Shown: piece by piece, positions 1 to 9,369 of the stretch | Position numbering within the stretch: position 1 is the stretch's first letter | Layout of the letters: each line of letters starts with the position of its first letter | From: Paraperlucidibaca sp. | Lineage (GTDB): Bacteria; Pseudomonadota; Gammaproteobacteria; Pseudomonadales; Moraxellaceae | Length of the DNA stretch: 64,000 bases | Assembly: GCA_018066805.1 (NCBI GenBank) | Contig: JAGPVX010000038.1 | Span: forward strand, 62,001-126,000 | Direction: 5' to 3' | Program-made: the position numbers and the translations under genes | The notes under the pieces: model-generated | Databases searched by the model: none | Seen by the model: only the letters and a program-made list of their open reading frames with translations | Told to the model about the DNA's origin: nothing

Positions 1-9
1 GCCGCTATT

Positions 10-726
10 GTGACTAGACTGAACAGTCATCGTCAACTTATCTCAAGCAAATTAGTTGACGTACTGCGCGCCAATCGCTGCGTGCTCTGCCATGGCCGTG
101 GTATTCGCCACTGCATTTGTGCCGATTGCTCTGCCGACTTACCTTGGCTAATGAGTGCCTGCGCTCGCTGCGCTAGACCACTTAGCGTTGATGCCGAGCG
201 CTGCCAAGACTGCCTTGATGAGCCGCCATCTTGGCAACGAGCTTATGCATTATTTAACTTTAGCTTTCCTATTGATCGACTAATTTCGGCGCTGAAATAT
301 CATGGCCGCTTAGTACTTGCTGATTACTTTGGTCAACGCTTAGCGGATCGTATCGATAGCGATGACCTGCCAGATCTCATCATCCCTGTGCCCATCCATG
401 CCAAACGACTACAGCAGCGCGGCTATAACCAAACGCTGCTACTGGCACGAGTCATGGCCCAGCGCCTAAAGCGACCAGTCAGCGCACATCAGCTTTTACG
501 CGTCCGCGACACTCGCATGCAAAAGACCCTGCACGCAGACGAGCGGCGCAGCAACCTGACCGGAGCCTTTGTCTGGCACGGCCCAGCGCTTGAGCAACAG
601 CACGTACTTCTAGTTGACGATGTCTTGACCACCGGCGCCACAGCCGAAGCCATCAGTCAGTGCCTACTTGCCGCTGGTGCGCGCCAAGTTGATATCTTAG
701 TTATTGCCAGAACCTTGGCGCGATGA
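10..726 (+). CDS. comF: ComF family phosphoribosyltransferase-like protein
   Basis: ComF/GntX-family protein of 238 residues if it starts at the GTG used here; the frame stays open to the left edge, so the true start could lie outside the window. The N-terminus has a zinc-ribbon-like set of cysteines (C24, C27, C35, C37, C40 and a later CxxC). The C-terminal half is a type I phosphoribosyltransferase fold with the PRPP-binding signature VLLVDDVLTTGAT near residues 198-210. Family members are linked to DNA uptake or use of DNA as a nutrient, but the enzymatic activity is not settled. Its stop overlaps the first ATG of the longer corA frame; the preferred corA start lies 65 bases downstream. 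Confidence 0.88.
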   Translation: MTRLNSHRQLISSKLVDVLRANRCVLCHGRGIRHCICADCSADLPWLMSACARCARPLSVDAERCQDCLDEPPSWQRAYALFNFSFPIDRLISALKYHGRLVLADYFGQRLADRIDSDDLPDLIIPVPIHAKRLQQRGYNQTLLLARVMAQRLKRPVSAHQLLRVRDTRMQKTLHADERRSNLTGAFVWHGPALEQQHVLLVDDVLTTGATAEAISQCLLAAGARQVDILVIARTLAR

Positions 727-791
727 CGCTTAGTGCTAGCTGCCAAGCCGCATGCGTTGCTAGAATGCGGGAAACTTGGGAGATGCCACGC

Positions 792-1742
792 ATGCTGATG
801 GCCTTTACCCTGAATAAGGGTTTGCTCGAACCAGTCGCCATTAATGCGGCAGAAGACCTCATCTCAGATATTTTGTGGATTGACCTGATCAACCCCACCG
901 AAGAAGAGCGCGAATGGGTACGCACCGCCTATCAGCAAGAGCTGCCAAGCATCGACGACCTATACGAAATTGAGGCGACTTCACGCTTCTATGAAAACGA
1001 CGATGGCCTGCACATCAGCTCATACTTTCTGAACTATGCCGATCAGTCATCAACCAATATTTCTGCTGCTTTCGTTTTCAATGGCGACCGATTATTTACG
1101 CTTCGCGAAGAGGAGCTTGCGGCATTTCGTCTGTTTCGCCTTCGTGCCCGCAAAGGCTTGGTTAACGTCAACAATCCAAAATCGATTTTAATTGGCCTGT
1201 TTGAAACCAAGGTGGAAAACCTCGCCGACATGATCGAGCGCATTGCCGCCGATTTAGAAGTCACCAGCGCGCAAGTATTGGGTAATGCCGAAACCGATGA
1301 CATGGAATCGCTATTGACCGAGATTGGTCAGCAGGAAGACATCATCGGTAAAGTGCGTATTTCCATGGTCGATTTGCAGCGCATGCTCTATCTGCTATTG
1401 CGCTCAGGCATGCTCAACACTGAGCTCAGCGAGCGCCTTCGCGACATCATCCGTGACTCTGAGTCACTGATCGCGCACACCTCATTTTTGTTCGATAAGA
1501 TTAAGTTCTTGCTCGACACCACCCTCGGCTTTATTAACGTTAATCAGAACAAAATCATCAAGATTTTCTCTGTGGCCTCGGTGGTATTTTTACCGCCAAC
1601 CATGATCGCCAGCGTCTACGGCATGAACTTTCGCATCATGCCTGAGCTCGACTGGACTATTGGCTACCCCTTCGCTATCGGCCTAATGGTGCTGTCAGCA
1701 GTAGCACCATTCCTCTATTTCAAACGTCGTAACTGGCTGTGA
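792..1742 (+). CDS. corA: CorA-type magnesium/cobalt channel
   Basis: Inner-membrane pentameric Mg2+ channel of the CorA family. Two membrane segments lie at the C-terminus, the first ending in the diagnostic YGMNF motif that forms the pore entrance, and the protein ends in a basic KRRNWL tail as in Escherichia coli CorA. The open frame begins at 723, but the start at 792 is preferred: it has a GGGAG ribosome site at 778-782, it begins MLMAF like the E. coli protein, and it gives 316 residues, the same length as E. coli CorA. The downstream peptidase GTG overlaps the corA stop, suggesting coupled translation. Confidence 0.95.
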   Translation: MLMAFTLNKGLLEPVAINAAEDLISDILWIDLINPTEEEREWVRTAYQQELPSIDDLYEIEATSRFYENDDGLHISSYFLNYADQSSTNISAAFVFNGDRLFTLREEELAAFRLFRLRARKGLVNVNNPKSILIGLFETKVENLADMIERIAADLEVTSAQVLGNAETDDMESLLTEIGQQEDIIGKVRISMVDLQRMLYLLLRSGMLNTELSERLRDIIRDSESLIAHTSFLFDKIKFLLDTTLGFINVNQNKIIKIFSVASVVFLPPTMIASVYGMNFRIMPELDWTIGYPFAIGLMVLSAVAPFLYFKRRNWL

Positions 1743-2770
1743 AACATCTTGCCGGCAGCCCTGAGTTGTTGGCACTAGAGCGCTTAATTGAGCAAGCTGG
1801 CTCTAAACTTTGCCCTGAAATCGTCACCCACATTCAGTGTGATGGCCAAACCCTGCCACTGTGGTGCTTAAGCCTTGGTACACGCCGACTCGATGCGCCG
1901 GCGATTGGCTATTTCGGCGGAGTGCATGGCGTCGAGCGTATCGGCAGCCAAGTGTTGATTGCCTACCTTAATAACTTAGTTCAACGCCTCAGCTGGGATA
2001 GCAGCTTGCACAGCCTGCTGGAAAAGGTACGGCTAGTTTTTGTGCCCATCGTCAATCCCGGCGGATTCTTACGTGGCACACGAGCCAACCCCGATGGCAT
2101 TGATCTGATGCGCCATGCGCCTATCGATGCTGAGCACCGCGTACCTTGGCCACTCGGCGGCCAACGCCTAAGCTCTCGCCTGCCCTGGTTTCGCGGTCAT
2201 GCCAACGAGGCATTAGCGCCAGAGGCAGAGGCACTATTTCGTGTCGTTCGCGAGCGCTTGCACAGCCATCCGTTTTCCATGGCTGTCGACTGCCATTCCG
2301 GCTTTGGCTTTCAAGACAGACTCTGGTTTCCTTACGCACGCAGCCATCAACCCTTTCCTCAGCTTGCCGAGGCCTATGCGCTGAATGAGCTGTTTCAGCG
2401 AACTTATCCGCACCACGACTTTTATGCCATTGAACCGCAGTCGTTGAGCTACACCACGCATGGGGATGTCTGGGACTACTTATATGATGAGCTGCGCGAA
2501 TGCCAGCCCACTCACACCTTCCTACCCTTTACGCTCGAAATGGGTTCATGGATGTGGATGAAGAAAAATCCAAGGCAATTATTCAATCCATTAGGGCTAT
2601 TCAACCCACTGCTACCGCATCGACATACTCGCGTACTACGGCGCCATCTAACCTGGTTTGACTTCATGCAGCAGGCCAGTTTGTCGCACCAAGCTTGGCT
2701 ACCAAACAACGCTCAACGCGGCGCCCTACACGATGCCGCGCTTGACCTTTGGTATCGAAAGTCGACTTAA
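1739..2770 (+). CDS. M14-like zinc carboxypeptidase family protein
   Basis: A 343-residue protein resembling M14 zinc carboxypeptidases. The HxxE zinc motif is visible as H63-G-V-E66, the third ligand candidate is H186 in the VDCHSG stretch, and E267 in FTLEMGSW fits the catalytic glutamate. No signal peptide is seen, so a cytoplasmic role such as trimming peptides or hydrolysing an amide conjugate is likely; the substrate is unknown. It starts at GTG overlapping the corA stop by four bases and converges on the metallo-beta-lactamase gene, sharing four bases with its end. Confidence 0.82.
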   Translation: MKHLAGSPELLALERLIEQAGSKLCPEIVTHIQCDGQTLPLWCLSLGTRRLDAPAIGYFGGVHGVERIGSQVLIAYLNNLVQRLSWDSSLHSLLEKVRLVFVPIVNPGGFLRGTRANPDGIDLMRHAPIDAEHRVPWPLGGQRLSSRLPWFRGHANEALAPEAEALFRVVRERLHSHPFSMAVDCHSGFGFQDRLWFPYARSHQPFPQLAEAYALNELFQRTYPHHDFYAIEPQSLSYTTHGDVWDYLYDELRECQPTHTFLPFTLEMGSWMWMKKNPRQLFNPLGLFNPLLPHRHTRVLRRHLTWFDFMQQASLSHQAWLPNNAQRGALHDAALDLWYRKST

Positions 2771-3819
2771 GCCGACCGGCTTTCACCTTCACTCAGCACG
2801 CCAAAATAAGCAGTGTTAACGCCCTGCTTCGCTAGCTCAGTCTTTAGCGCAATGACAGGTGCATCAATCGCCTCATCGGTGAGCTGAAAGGTATTGAAAT
2901 GAATACCCAGTGAATATATCGCCTGTAAATCTTGATGCGCACGTACGGCATCGGCGGGATCCATATGTACCGGCCCCATAAACCAACGAGGTTCATACGC
3001 GCCGATAGGCAATAGCGCCAATCTAGGTGCACCAAAGTGCTCATAGATCGATTGAAAGTGCGGGCCATAGCCCGTGTCGCCGGCAAAATATAGCGAGCCC
3101 GCCGAGCTGCGCACCAGCAAGCTACCCCATAACGTGCGATTACGATCACGCGCTCCACGGCCTGAGAAATGCTGTGCCGGCAAGAAAAATAGTTCCAGTG
3201 GCCCGAGCGTTACTGACTGCCACCAATCCAGCGCCATCACAGTATCGATGCCATGTGCTTCAAGCACTGCATCAACGCCTAAGCCTGTGACGATCATCGG
3301 CTTATCGCGCTCATGCAGCCACATCAAGGTGCGAATATCGAGATGATCGTAGTGGTCATGGCTTAGTAATACAGCGTGAATTGGTGGGAGGTCATCAAGC
3401 GCGATGCCAACACTGCGCACACGCTTGGGACCAGCAAAGGTGACCGGACTAACGCGGTCCGACCAAACAGGATCAGTTAGTAAGTTCCATGGCCCAATTT
3501 GCACCAGCACGGTGGCGTGATTGACGTAAGTCACGCGCCAATCGGCGATTTGCTCGCTATGGCAAGTCGTCGGCTTTGCCGTTGGCTCGGAGTCTACCCA
3601 TTGCGGCCATTGCTCAGGTTGGCGAGTTCGCAGCCAGCGTAAGGCCGCCCAAGCATCATGCTTGATGTACTTGCCATGGTTGCGAAAAGTCTCGCCATTC
3701 CAATGTGCATTTGGTGCCAGAGAAATTTTTGGCTTCGAGAGAAAGCCGAGTTTGGCCTTAAAGCGCGCCAACGTGGCTTCAGCAGAGTAGCGCAACGAAT
3801 TTACGTCCTCAGTGCTCAT
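2767..3819 (-). CDS. Metallo-beta-lactamase-fold hydrolase (UlaG/NAPE-PLD-like)
   Basis: About 350 residues with the metallo-beta-lactamase zinc motif LLSHDHYDHLD (HxHxDH) and a second metal-ligand region around FAGDTGYG. The arrangement, with LLTDPVWSDR before the motif, resembles UlaG-like and NAPE-phospholipase-D-like proteins, a group that includes phosphodiesterases acting on lipids; the substrate here cannot be inferred. The frame could begin at 3861, but the ATG at 3819 (MSTEDVN) is preferred because the longer version would overlap the upstream gene by about 50 bases rather than 11. It is the last gene of the leftward slt-SCO-PCuAC operon. Confidence 0.82.
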   Translation of the reverse strand: MSTEDVNSLRYSAEATLARFKAKLGFLSKPKISLAPNAHWNGETFRNHGKYIKHDAWAALRWLRTRQPEQWPQWVDSEPTAKPTTCHSEQIADWRVTYVNHATVLVQIGPWNLLTDPVWSDRVSPVTFAGPKRVRSVGIALDDLPPIHAVLLSHDHYDHLDIRTLMWLHERDKPMIVTGLGVDAVLEAHGIDTVMALDWWQSVTLGPLELFFLPAQHFSGRGARDRNRTLWGSLLVRSSAGSLYFAGDTGYGPHFQSIYEHFGAPRLALLPIGAYEPRWFMGPVHMDPADAVRAHQDLQAIYSLGIHFNTFQLTDEAIDAPVIALKTELAKQGVNTAYFGVLSEGESRSA

Positions 3820-4297
3820 GCGGGGCCTGCTTATTAGGCTGTGTCGCGCGCACCGTAGCATTCAGTGCTAGCACCTCACCATTCGCTAAACTCAAACGCA
3901 CAGGCACTGAGTCACCCACTCGCAATGATTGGCGCAAGTTCAGCAACATCAAATGGCTAGCGCCTGGTGCAAGTGCCGTATCTCCCTCTGGCAGCTCAAT
4001 GACGTGGCGCTGCGACATGCGCATATGGCCATCCGCCATGCTCATGTCGTGCCACTCCACGCGCTCTGCCACAGGGCTGCTCATCTTTGTAATGGCTACT
4101 GCCTTAGCGCCTGCATTATGCAAAGTGACAAACAGCGCAGCGGCGGGCGATACCGGAGGCACTTCACGCACCCAGGCATCACGCGCAATAATCTGCGGCT
4201 TAACAGACGTAAGCGATTTGGCTGGCACTGCACTCGCCTCAGCCCATACCGCACCGCTCATTAGTAGCAAAGCGCCCGCCAGCAAACAGCCTTTCAT
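3809..4297 (-). CDS. Periplasmic copper chaperone PCu(A)C
   Basis: A 162-residue exported protein of the PCuAC (DUF461) family, which binds Cu(I) in the periplasm and helps deliver it to the CuA centre of cytochrome c oxidase. It has an N-terminal signal peptide with a cleavage site near AEA/SA. The copper-binding series is H83-X10-M94-X20-H115-X-M117, close to the canonical H-X10-M-X21-H-X-M pattern; extra histidine and methionine residues (HDMSMADGHMRM) add potential ligands. The start ATG overlaps the stop of the SCO gene by four bases, so the two copper proteins are probably translated together. Confidence 0.92.
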   Translation of the reverse strand: MKGCLLAGALLLMSGAVWAEASAVPAKSLTSVKPQIIARDAWVREVPPVSPAAALFVTLHNAGAKAVAITKMSSPVAERVEWHDMSMADGHMRMSQRHVIELPEGDTALAPGASHLMLLNLRQSLRVGDSVPVRLSLANGEVLALNATVRATQPNKQAPHEH

Positions 4298-4893
4298 ACA
4301 CCCTCCCGAGGTTCCTGCATCAAGACTTTCGCCTCTTTCACGATAGCGTCAACGCCAGCTTGTTGATCATACAAACGCCGCACCCGGCCATCACGATCGA
4401 TCAAATATAAGTAATCTGAATGACTAACGTCATCGCCGTTGACCGAAACATATGCACCATACTGCTTCGCCACCACAGCAATGGCCTCATGTGTGCCCGT
4501 TAAGCCAGCAATCTGCGGACTAAAATAGCTTACGTATTTGTGCAAAATTTCTGGTGTATCGCGTGCAGGATCGATGCTAATCATAATTGTCTGCAGCTTA
4601 GCGGCATCAGCGCCCAACGCGTCTAGCACTGCTCGATAGCGCGCCAATGTCATTGGACAAATATCGGGGCAATGCGTGTAGCCAAAGCTCAGTAAGCGAA
4701 CCTGGCCTGAGCTGTCTTGCAACGCAAAGGGCTGGCCATTGGCATTATCTAAACTAAATTCGCCACCCAGCTTTAATACTGGCAAACCCGAATACACGGG
4801 GCGTTGAAGCCAAGCCCACGCCGCTAAACCAACACTGATAACCAGTGCAGCAACAATGGCGATGCGGAGTTTTTTACGTGGCGATTTACTCAT
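4294..4893 (-). CDS. SCO1/SenC/PrrC family copper-binding thioredoxin-like protein
   Basis: A 199-residue SCO protein: an N-terminal membrane anchor (about residues 10-29) followed by a periplasmic thioredoxin fold. The metal/redox motif C75-P-D-I-C79 is intact, and H158 in the SHSDYLYLID stretch matches the third copper ligand of the family. SCO proteins assist CuA assembly in cytochrome c oxidase. Pairing with the PCuAC gene is a known functional partnership. It lies just behind the slt gene with a gap of three bases. Confidence 0.93.
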   Translation of the reverse strand: MSKSPRKKLRIAIVAALVISVGLAAWAWLQRPVYSGLPVLKLGGEFSLDNANGQPFALQDSSGQVRLLSFGYTHCPDICPMTLARYRAVLDALGADAAKLQTIMISIDPARDTPEILHKYVSYFSPQIAGLTGTHEAIAVVAKQYGAYVSVNGDDVSHSDYLYLIDRDGRVRRLYDQQAGVDAIVKEAKVLMQEPREGV

Positions 4894-4896
4894 CTT

Positions 4897-6840
4897 TTAA
4901 GGCCCTTGTATCGGTGTCATTTGGCGTGCAGGAATCGTCCCTAAACGCGTGCTCAACTTGGTTTCGCCGCGACCAAAAAGCCGAGCATAACTCACCGCAT
5001 TCGCCATGACTTTTTTCACGTAGTCACGCGTCTCAGGAAACGGAATGCTTTCGATGTATTGAGTCGCATCCATCGCGGTATCGGGCTGCCACTCCAAGGC
5101 TCGGCGTGGGCCTGCGTTATAGCCTGCAGTTGCCAACACGGGATGCCCCAAAGTGTCTTCGACATGACGCAAATAGTAGGTGCCGAGCTGCACGTTTTGC
5201 CCAGCATCATTGGTCATGCTTGCGCTATAAGGAATGCCCAGTTGTTTCGCCACCCATTGCGCGGTACCCGGCATGAGCTGCATCAAGCCACTAGCCCCTG
5301 CACCAGAGGTAGCTTTCGGTGCAAAGCGGCTTTCTTGGCGCATTAGGCCATAGACCCAGGCTTCATCAAGCGCCATGTCTTTAGCATAGGCTCGAGTGAT
5401 GTCACGGTAAGGCGCGATAAAACGGTAATGCAGGGCATGATCGGCCTGTGTGCGCTCAGCGGCATAAATGGCACGGTCATACCAGCCCATGGCATTGGCC
5501 TGACTTGCCGCGGTCAGCAGTAAGCGATCATCGGCGCCGCGCACCGACCAGTTAAACTCGCTCGCTGACTCCCAGCGCAGGCCCAAACCATAAAGCGCAA
5601 AGGCTCGCTGAAAGCCCGCGTGCTTCGCTAGGCGAGCACGGTCGGCATCATTAATGTTTATTTTCTCTGGCACTGGGCCCATGGCCTGACCTAAGCGCTC
5701 GCGCGCCAGCAAACCATAATAATCATCGTCATTACTCAAGCCGGCAAACAACGTCTGCGCGCTATTGCCATAAAGCTTACGCTGCGACTTTGTTTGGCCT
5801 GTATCGGAGCTCATCGCACTATTGGCACGCGCTGCCCAAAAGCGCCACGCACGCTCCTGGCGAATGCTCGCAGGCATAGTTGCATAGCCTTTTAAATACG
5901 TCGGCCATTGGCCCAGTCGAACCAGTAGACGCAACCTAGCCTCACGTTGTAAATCCGACCACGGCGCCGACTCACTGCGCGCAAACCAAATCTCGCTATC
6001 AGCATTAAATTGGCGCGCACCGGTCATCGCGAGCTGGCGCCATGCCAATGCCGATTGCTCCGCTAGCTCATCACCTTCGACCTCTAAATGCGTCAGCGCT
6101 GCCGGCAAATTCGTGCGAGCCCATCGGCCATACGCCCAAACGGCCAATTCGCGGTCAAGGCGCTGCTTAGGATTAAAGCGCGCGAAAAATACTTCTGGCT
6201 GATCACGCACTTGCTGCTGTGTGGCGGCGTTTAGCGTGAGATTTAGGCTTTGCGCTAAATAGCGTGCCAGGCCTTGCGCATTGGCCTCCATGGCAAGGCG
6301 AAAGCGCGCCCATTTTGCTTCATCGTCAATTAAACCTGTGCGCTGAAGCTGCGCTTGCACTGGCAAACATTCCGAGGGCAGATCTTTTGCCGTGTACCAC
6401 AGCGGCGTTACGGCATCGGGCAGTTTGATATCGGGCTTAGCCGCCATCATCGCCTGCCAGTTGTAGCACTGCAGGGTGATGCTAGGCGTATCGATAAGTA
6501 GCGGGTACTGGCGCTGAAAGCTGGTCCAGTCGCTGCGCTTGGCCAACTGCTCTAGCCATTCCATGCGTAGCTTTTCGGCTAAATAGCTGCCCTTCTCTTT
6601 CGCGAGAAAAGCATCTACATCAGCTGTGGCATCTGGCAACTTTAATCGCCGCCAAAGCTGCCAAAACTCGGCATAAACTTGTAAAGGTGAGTCACTGAGC
6701 TGGCGCTGAGCTTTTGCTAGCGCATCATGATTACCAGTTCGAAAAGCATCACGAGCGGCCAAATAGTCACTGTCGGCGGCCATTACAGGGCTAATCCAAG
6801 CAATAGCAGCTACTGCTAAAATACGTATGAACGCCGGCAT
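4897..6840 (-). CDS. slt: Soluble lytic murein transglycosylase (Slt70-like)
   Basis: A 647-residue periplasmic lytic transglycosylase that cleaves the glycan strands of peptidoglycan with formation of 1,6-anhydromuramic acid. It has a signal peptide, a long alpha-superhelical U domain, and a C-terminal goose-lysozyme-like domain with catalytic E503 in RQESRF followed by the SGLMQLMPGTA motif. Length is close to E. coli Slt70. It is the first gene of a leftward operon and is divergent from miaB across about 80 bases. The link to the two copper genes downstream appears to be positional only. Confidence 0.93.
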   Translation of the reverse strand: MPAFIRILAVAAIAWISPVMAADSDYLAARDAFRTGNHDALAKAQRQLSDSPLQVYAEFWQLWRRLKLPDATADVDAFLAKEKGSYLAEKLRMEWLEQLAKRSDWTSFQRQYPLLIDTPSITLQCYNWQAMMAAKPDIKLPDAVTPLWYTAKDLPSECLPVQAQLQRTGLIDDEAKWARFRLAMEANAQGLARYLAQSLNLTLNAATQQQVRDQPEVFFARFNPKQRLDRELAVWAYGRWARTNLPAALTHLEVEGDELAEQSALAWRQLAMTGARQFNADSEIWFARSESAPWSDLQREARLRLLVRLGQWPTYLKGYATMPASIRQERAWRFWAARANSAMSSDTGQTKSQRKLYGNSAQTLFAGLSNDDDYYGLLARERLGQAMGPVPEKININDADRARLAKHAGFQRAFALYGLGLRWESASEFNWSVRGADDRLLLTAASQANAMGWYDRAIYAAERTQADHALHYRFIAPYRDITRAYAKDMALDEAWVYGLMRQESRFAPKATSGAGASGLMQLMPGTAQWVAKQLGIPYSASMTNDAGQNVQLGTYYLRHVEDTLGHPVLATAGYNAGPRRALEWQPDTAMDATQYIESIPFPETRDYVKKVMANAVSYARLFGRGETKLSTRLGTIPARQMTPIQGP

Positions 6841-6885
6841 TTTTGCTCCTTTAAAGCCATTTCGCGCTAGCGCGCAGCATAGCTG

Positions 6886-6891
6886 TATAAT
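6886..6891 (+). promoter_or_regulatory. Probable -10 box of the miaB promoter
   Basis: A perfect TATAAT lies 32 bases before the miaB start codon in the 83-base divergent gap between slt and miaB. No good -35 hexamer is seen at the expected distance, so the promoter assignment rests on the -10 box and position. Transcription would begin near 6898, leaving a short leader. Confidence 0.45.
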
Positions 6892-6923
6892 GCGCGCGTT
6901 TAATAGGACGGATTAACGCGCTC

Positions 6924-8345
6924 ATGGCTCGCAAGCTATACATCGAAACACAAGGTTGCCAAATGAACGAGTACGACTCCTCACGGATGCTCGACTTGCT
7001 CAGCGACTCTCATCAACTCGTTCGCACTAACGTGGCGGAAGAGGCTGACGTGCTCTTGCTCAACACCTGCTCGATTCGCGAAAAGGCGCAAGAGAAAGTG
7101 TTCTCTCAGCTCGGCCGATGGCAGCGTTTAAAACTCGCCCGTCCTGAAGTGATTATCGGTGTTGGTGGCTGTGTTGCCTCGCAGGAAGGCGAAGGCATTT
7201 TGCAGCGCGCGCCCTATGTCGATATGGTATTTGGCCCGCAAACATTGCACCGCCTGCCGCAAATGCTCAATGACTTATCGGTGCAACCCGCCGACCGCGA
7301 GCGCATTGCCCAGGTCGATGTGCGTTTCCCTGAAAATGAGAAATTCGACTTCCTGCCTGAGCCTCGAATCGAAGGCCATAAAGCCTTTGTCTCGATCATG
7401 GAAGGTTGTTCGAAATACTGCAGCTTCTGTGTAGTGCCCTACACTCGCGGCGAAGAAGTCTCACGCCCATTCGATGATGTCATCGCCGAAGTTGCCCATA
7501 TTGCGCGCCAAGGCGTGCGCGAAGTCACGCTGCTTGGGCAAAATGTGAATGGCTATTATGGCGAGCATCACGACGGCCATATTTGTGGCTTTGCTGAGCT
7601 CTTGCGCGCGGTTGCGGCGATCCCCGGCATTGGCCGCATTCGCTACACCACCTCGCATCCACTCGAATTCAACGACGCCTTAATTCAAGCGCATGCCGAT
7701 GTGCCTGAGCTGGCCGCGCATGTGCATTTGCCGGTACAAAGTGGCTCCAACCGCATTTTGGCGGCGATGAAGCGCAACCATGAAATAGACACTTATAAAG
7801 ACACCATCACGCGCTTAAAAGCAGCGAAGCCGGGCATCGAAATCGCCTCGGATTTCATCATTGGTTTCCCTAATGAAACTGAGGAAGACTTTGAAGACAC
7901 GCTGAAGCTAATCGAGTTTGTCGACTACGATCATTCCTATAGTTTCATTTACTCAAAACGCCCCGGCACACCAGCAGCTGAGTTGCCTGATAGTGTCTCG
8001 CACGTTGAGAAAAAGCAGCGTTTACAGCGCTTGCAAACCATGATCGCCAGAAACACCGGCCGCAAAACCGATGCCATGATGGGCACTGAGCAACGCGTGC
8101 TAATTGATCGCGAATCGAAGCGTTATCCTGGCTACTTGGTGGGCATTGCCGAGAACACGCGCTGGATTCACTTCCCCGGCGATGCCAGCTTAATTGGTCG
8201 TTTTGCCACGCTAAAAATCAGCGGCATTGAGTCGATTAATGCGCTGCGCGCTGAAGCAGCACTATGGGTAGAGTCTGACGAGGAGGCGAGCATCGGTGTG
8301 ATGCCCATCCCCGGTCGCATTCCGCTCTGGCATGCCGCGGTGTAA
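6924..8345 (+). CDS. miaB: tRNA-2-methylthio-N6-isopentenyladenosine synthase MiaB
   Basis: Radical SAM methylthiotransferase that converts N6-isopentenyladenosine-37 of tRNA to its 2-methylthio derivative. The N-terminal UPF0004 domain carries the three auxiliary-cluster cysteines C12, C49 and C83. The radical SAM motif is C162-SKY-C166-SF-C169, and a TRAM domain follows at the C-terminus. The start fits the family ([20 protein letters not shown]). In E. coli miaB is followed directly by ybeZ; here a hairpin and three leftward genes intervene. Confidence 0.97.
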   Translation: MARKLYIETQGCQMNEYDSSRMLDLLSDSHQLVRTNVAEEADVLLLNTCSIREKAQEKVFSQLGRWQRLKLARPEVIIGVGGCVASQEGEGILQRAPYVDMVFGPQTLHRLPQMLNDLSVQPADRERIAQVDVRFPENEKFDFLPEPRIEGHKAFVSIMEGCSKYCSFCVVPYTRGEEVSRPFDDVIAEVAHIARQGVREVTLLGQNVNGYYGEHHDGHICGFAELLRAVAAIPGIGRIRYTTSHPLEFNDALIQAHADVPELAAHVHLPVQSGSNRILAAMKRNHEIDTYKDTITRLKAAKPGIEIASDFIIGFPNETEEDFEDTLKLIEFVDYDHSYSFIYSKRPGTPAAELPDSVSHVEKKQRLQRLQTMIARNTGRKTDAMMGTEQRVLIDRESKRYPGYLVGIAENTRWIHFPGDASLIGRFATLKISGIESINALRAEAALWVESDEEASIGVMPIPGRIPLWHAAV

Positions 8346-8355
8346 ATAGCTCTCT

Positions 8356-8398
8356 AGCTTTAAGCGCCCGATGTCTATCAGCTCGGGCGCTTAAAGCT
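8356..8398. terminator. Perfect 16-bp inverted repeat between convergent genes
   Basis: The arms AGCTTTAAGCGCCCGA (8356-8371) and its exact complement (8383-8398) enclose an 11-base loop, just after the miaB stop and touching the stop of the convergent exchanger gene. Position and strength suggest a bidirectional terminator, although no run of T follows the stem on either strand. Confidence 0.6.
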
Positions 8399-9366
8399 TA
8401 AGCTTGCTGCAGTAAAAGCGCTAAATACAGGCCATATACCGCCAGCAGCAGAGCACCTTCGACACGATTGACCCGCCATCCAGTCCAGAGCAGCGGGAAA
8501 AGCAGCAGCGTAATACCCAGCATCCAGAGCATGTCGTTGCTGACTAGCGCAGCAGACACGGGCAATGGCGCGATGCTCGCGGTGATGCCTACGACCATCA
8601 AAATATTGAATAAGTTTGAACCAATGACGTTGCCAATGGCCATGTCACTGCGGCCGCGCAAACTTGATACTAGCGAGGCCACTACTTCCGGCAAGCCCGT
8701 GCCCATCGAGACAATGGTTAGACCTATCACCCGCTCCGACCAACCCCAGAGCCGCGCTAAATCCGATGCGCCCTGAACCGTAAGCTGCGCACCAAACGCC
8801 AATAGCACTGTGCCACCGGCAACTAGGCCGAGACTAGGCAGCAGCGTTGGCGGCGTCTCCATAACCAATAGCGCCTGCGTTTCTGCGTCGAATTGTTCGA
8901 GCTCATTAGCGGTCGCTTGACCGCGCACCAGCCGCACAACATAGGCGGTAAAGCCGACATAAAAGGCGATACAAAGGAGCGCATCGAGCCGGCTAATCAT
9001 TAAGTCTTGGGCGATGACAAGGCCAAACAATGTCATCAATAGAAGCACCGGATATTCGAGCCTGAGCGTGTTGCCCTCGACGGCAAACGGTCGAATGATC
9101 GCGCACAGGCCGAGAATAAAGGCGATATTGAAAATATTAGAGCCAACCACATTGGCCATTGCAATGTCTGTGCTGCCTTGCATGGCCGCTGCACCGCTCA
9201 CGGCAAGCTCAGGTATCGAGGTGCCCGCTGCGACTACCGTCAGGCCAATTACCGCAGGCGATAAGCGCCACAGCGTGGCCAAGCGCACAGCGCCACGCAG
9301 CATGACTTCACCACCCACAACCAACAGAGTGATGCCCGCAGCGACAAGCAGTAAAGCGATAATCAT
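8398..9366 (-). CDS. CaCA-family sodium/calcium antiporter (YrbG-like)
   Basis: A 322-residue integral membrane protein of the Ca2+:cation antiporter superfamily. Two homologous halves each carry an alpha-repeat with the ion-binding signature: GTSIPELAVSG in the first half and GTGLPEVVASL in the second, each followed by a VxGSNxFN motif (VVGSNIFN, VIGSNLFN). About ten membrane segments are apparent. It probably exchanges Ca2+ for Na+ or H+ across the inner membrane. It lies leftward in the block inserted between miaB and ybeZ, three bases behind the methyltransferase gene. Confidence 0.92.
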   Translation of the reverse strand: MIIALLLVAAGITLLVVGGEVMLRGAVRLATLWRLSPAVIGLTVVAAGTSIPELAVSGAAAMQGSTDIAMANVVGSNIFNIAFILGLCAIIRPFAVEGNTLRLEYPVLLLMTLFGLVIAQDLMISRLDALLCIAFYVGFTAYVVRLVRGQATANELEQFDAETQALLVMETPPTLLPSLGLVAGGTVLLAFGAQLTVQGASDLARLWGWSERVIGLTIVSMGTGLPEVVASLVSSLRGRSDMAIGNVIGSNLFNILMVVGITASIAPLPVSAALVSNDMLWMLGITLLLFPLLWTGWRVNRVEGALLLAVYGLYLALLLQQA

Positions 9367-9369
9367 GGC

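Noticed and set aside
723..791. An N-terminal extension of corA from the ATG at 723.
   Set aside because: The extra 23 residues have no counterpart in CorA, and the ATG at 792 has the better ribosome site and gives the family length.
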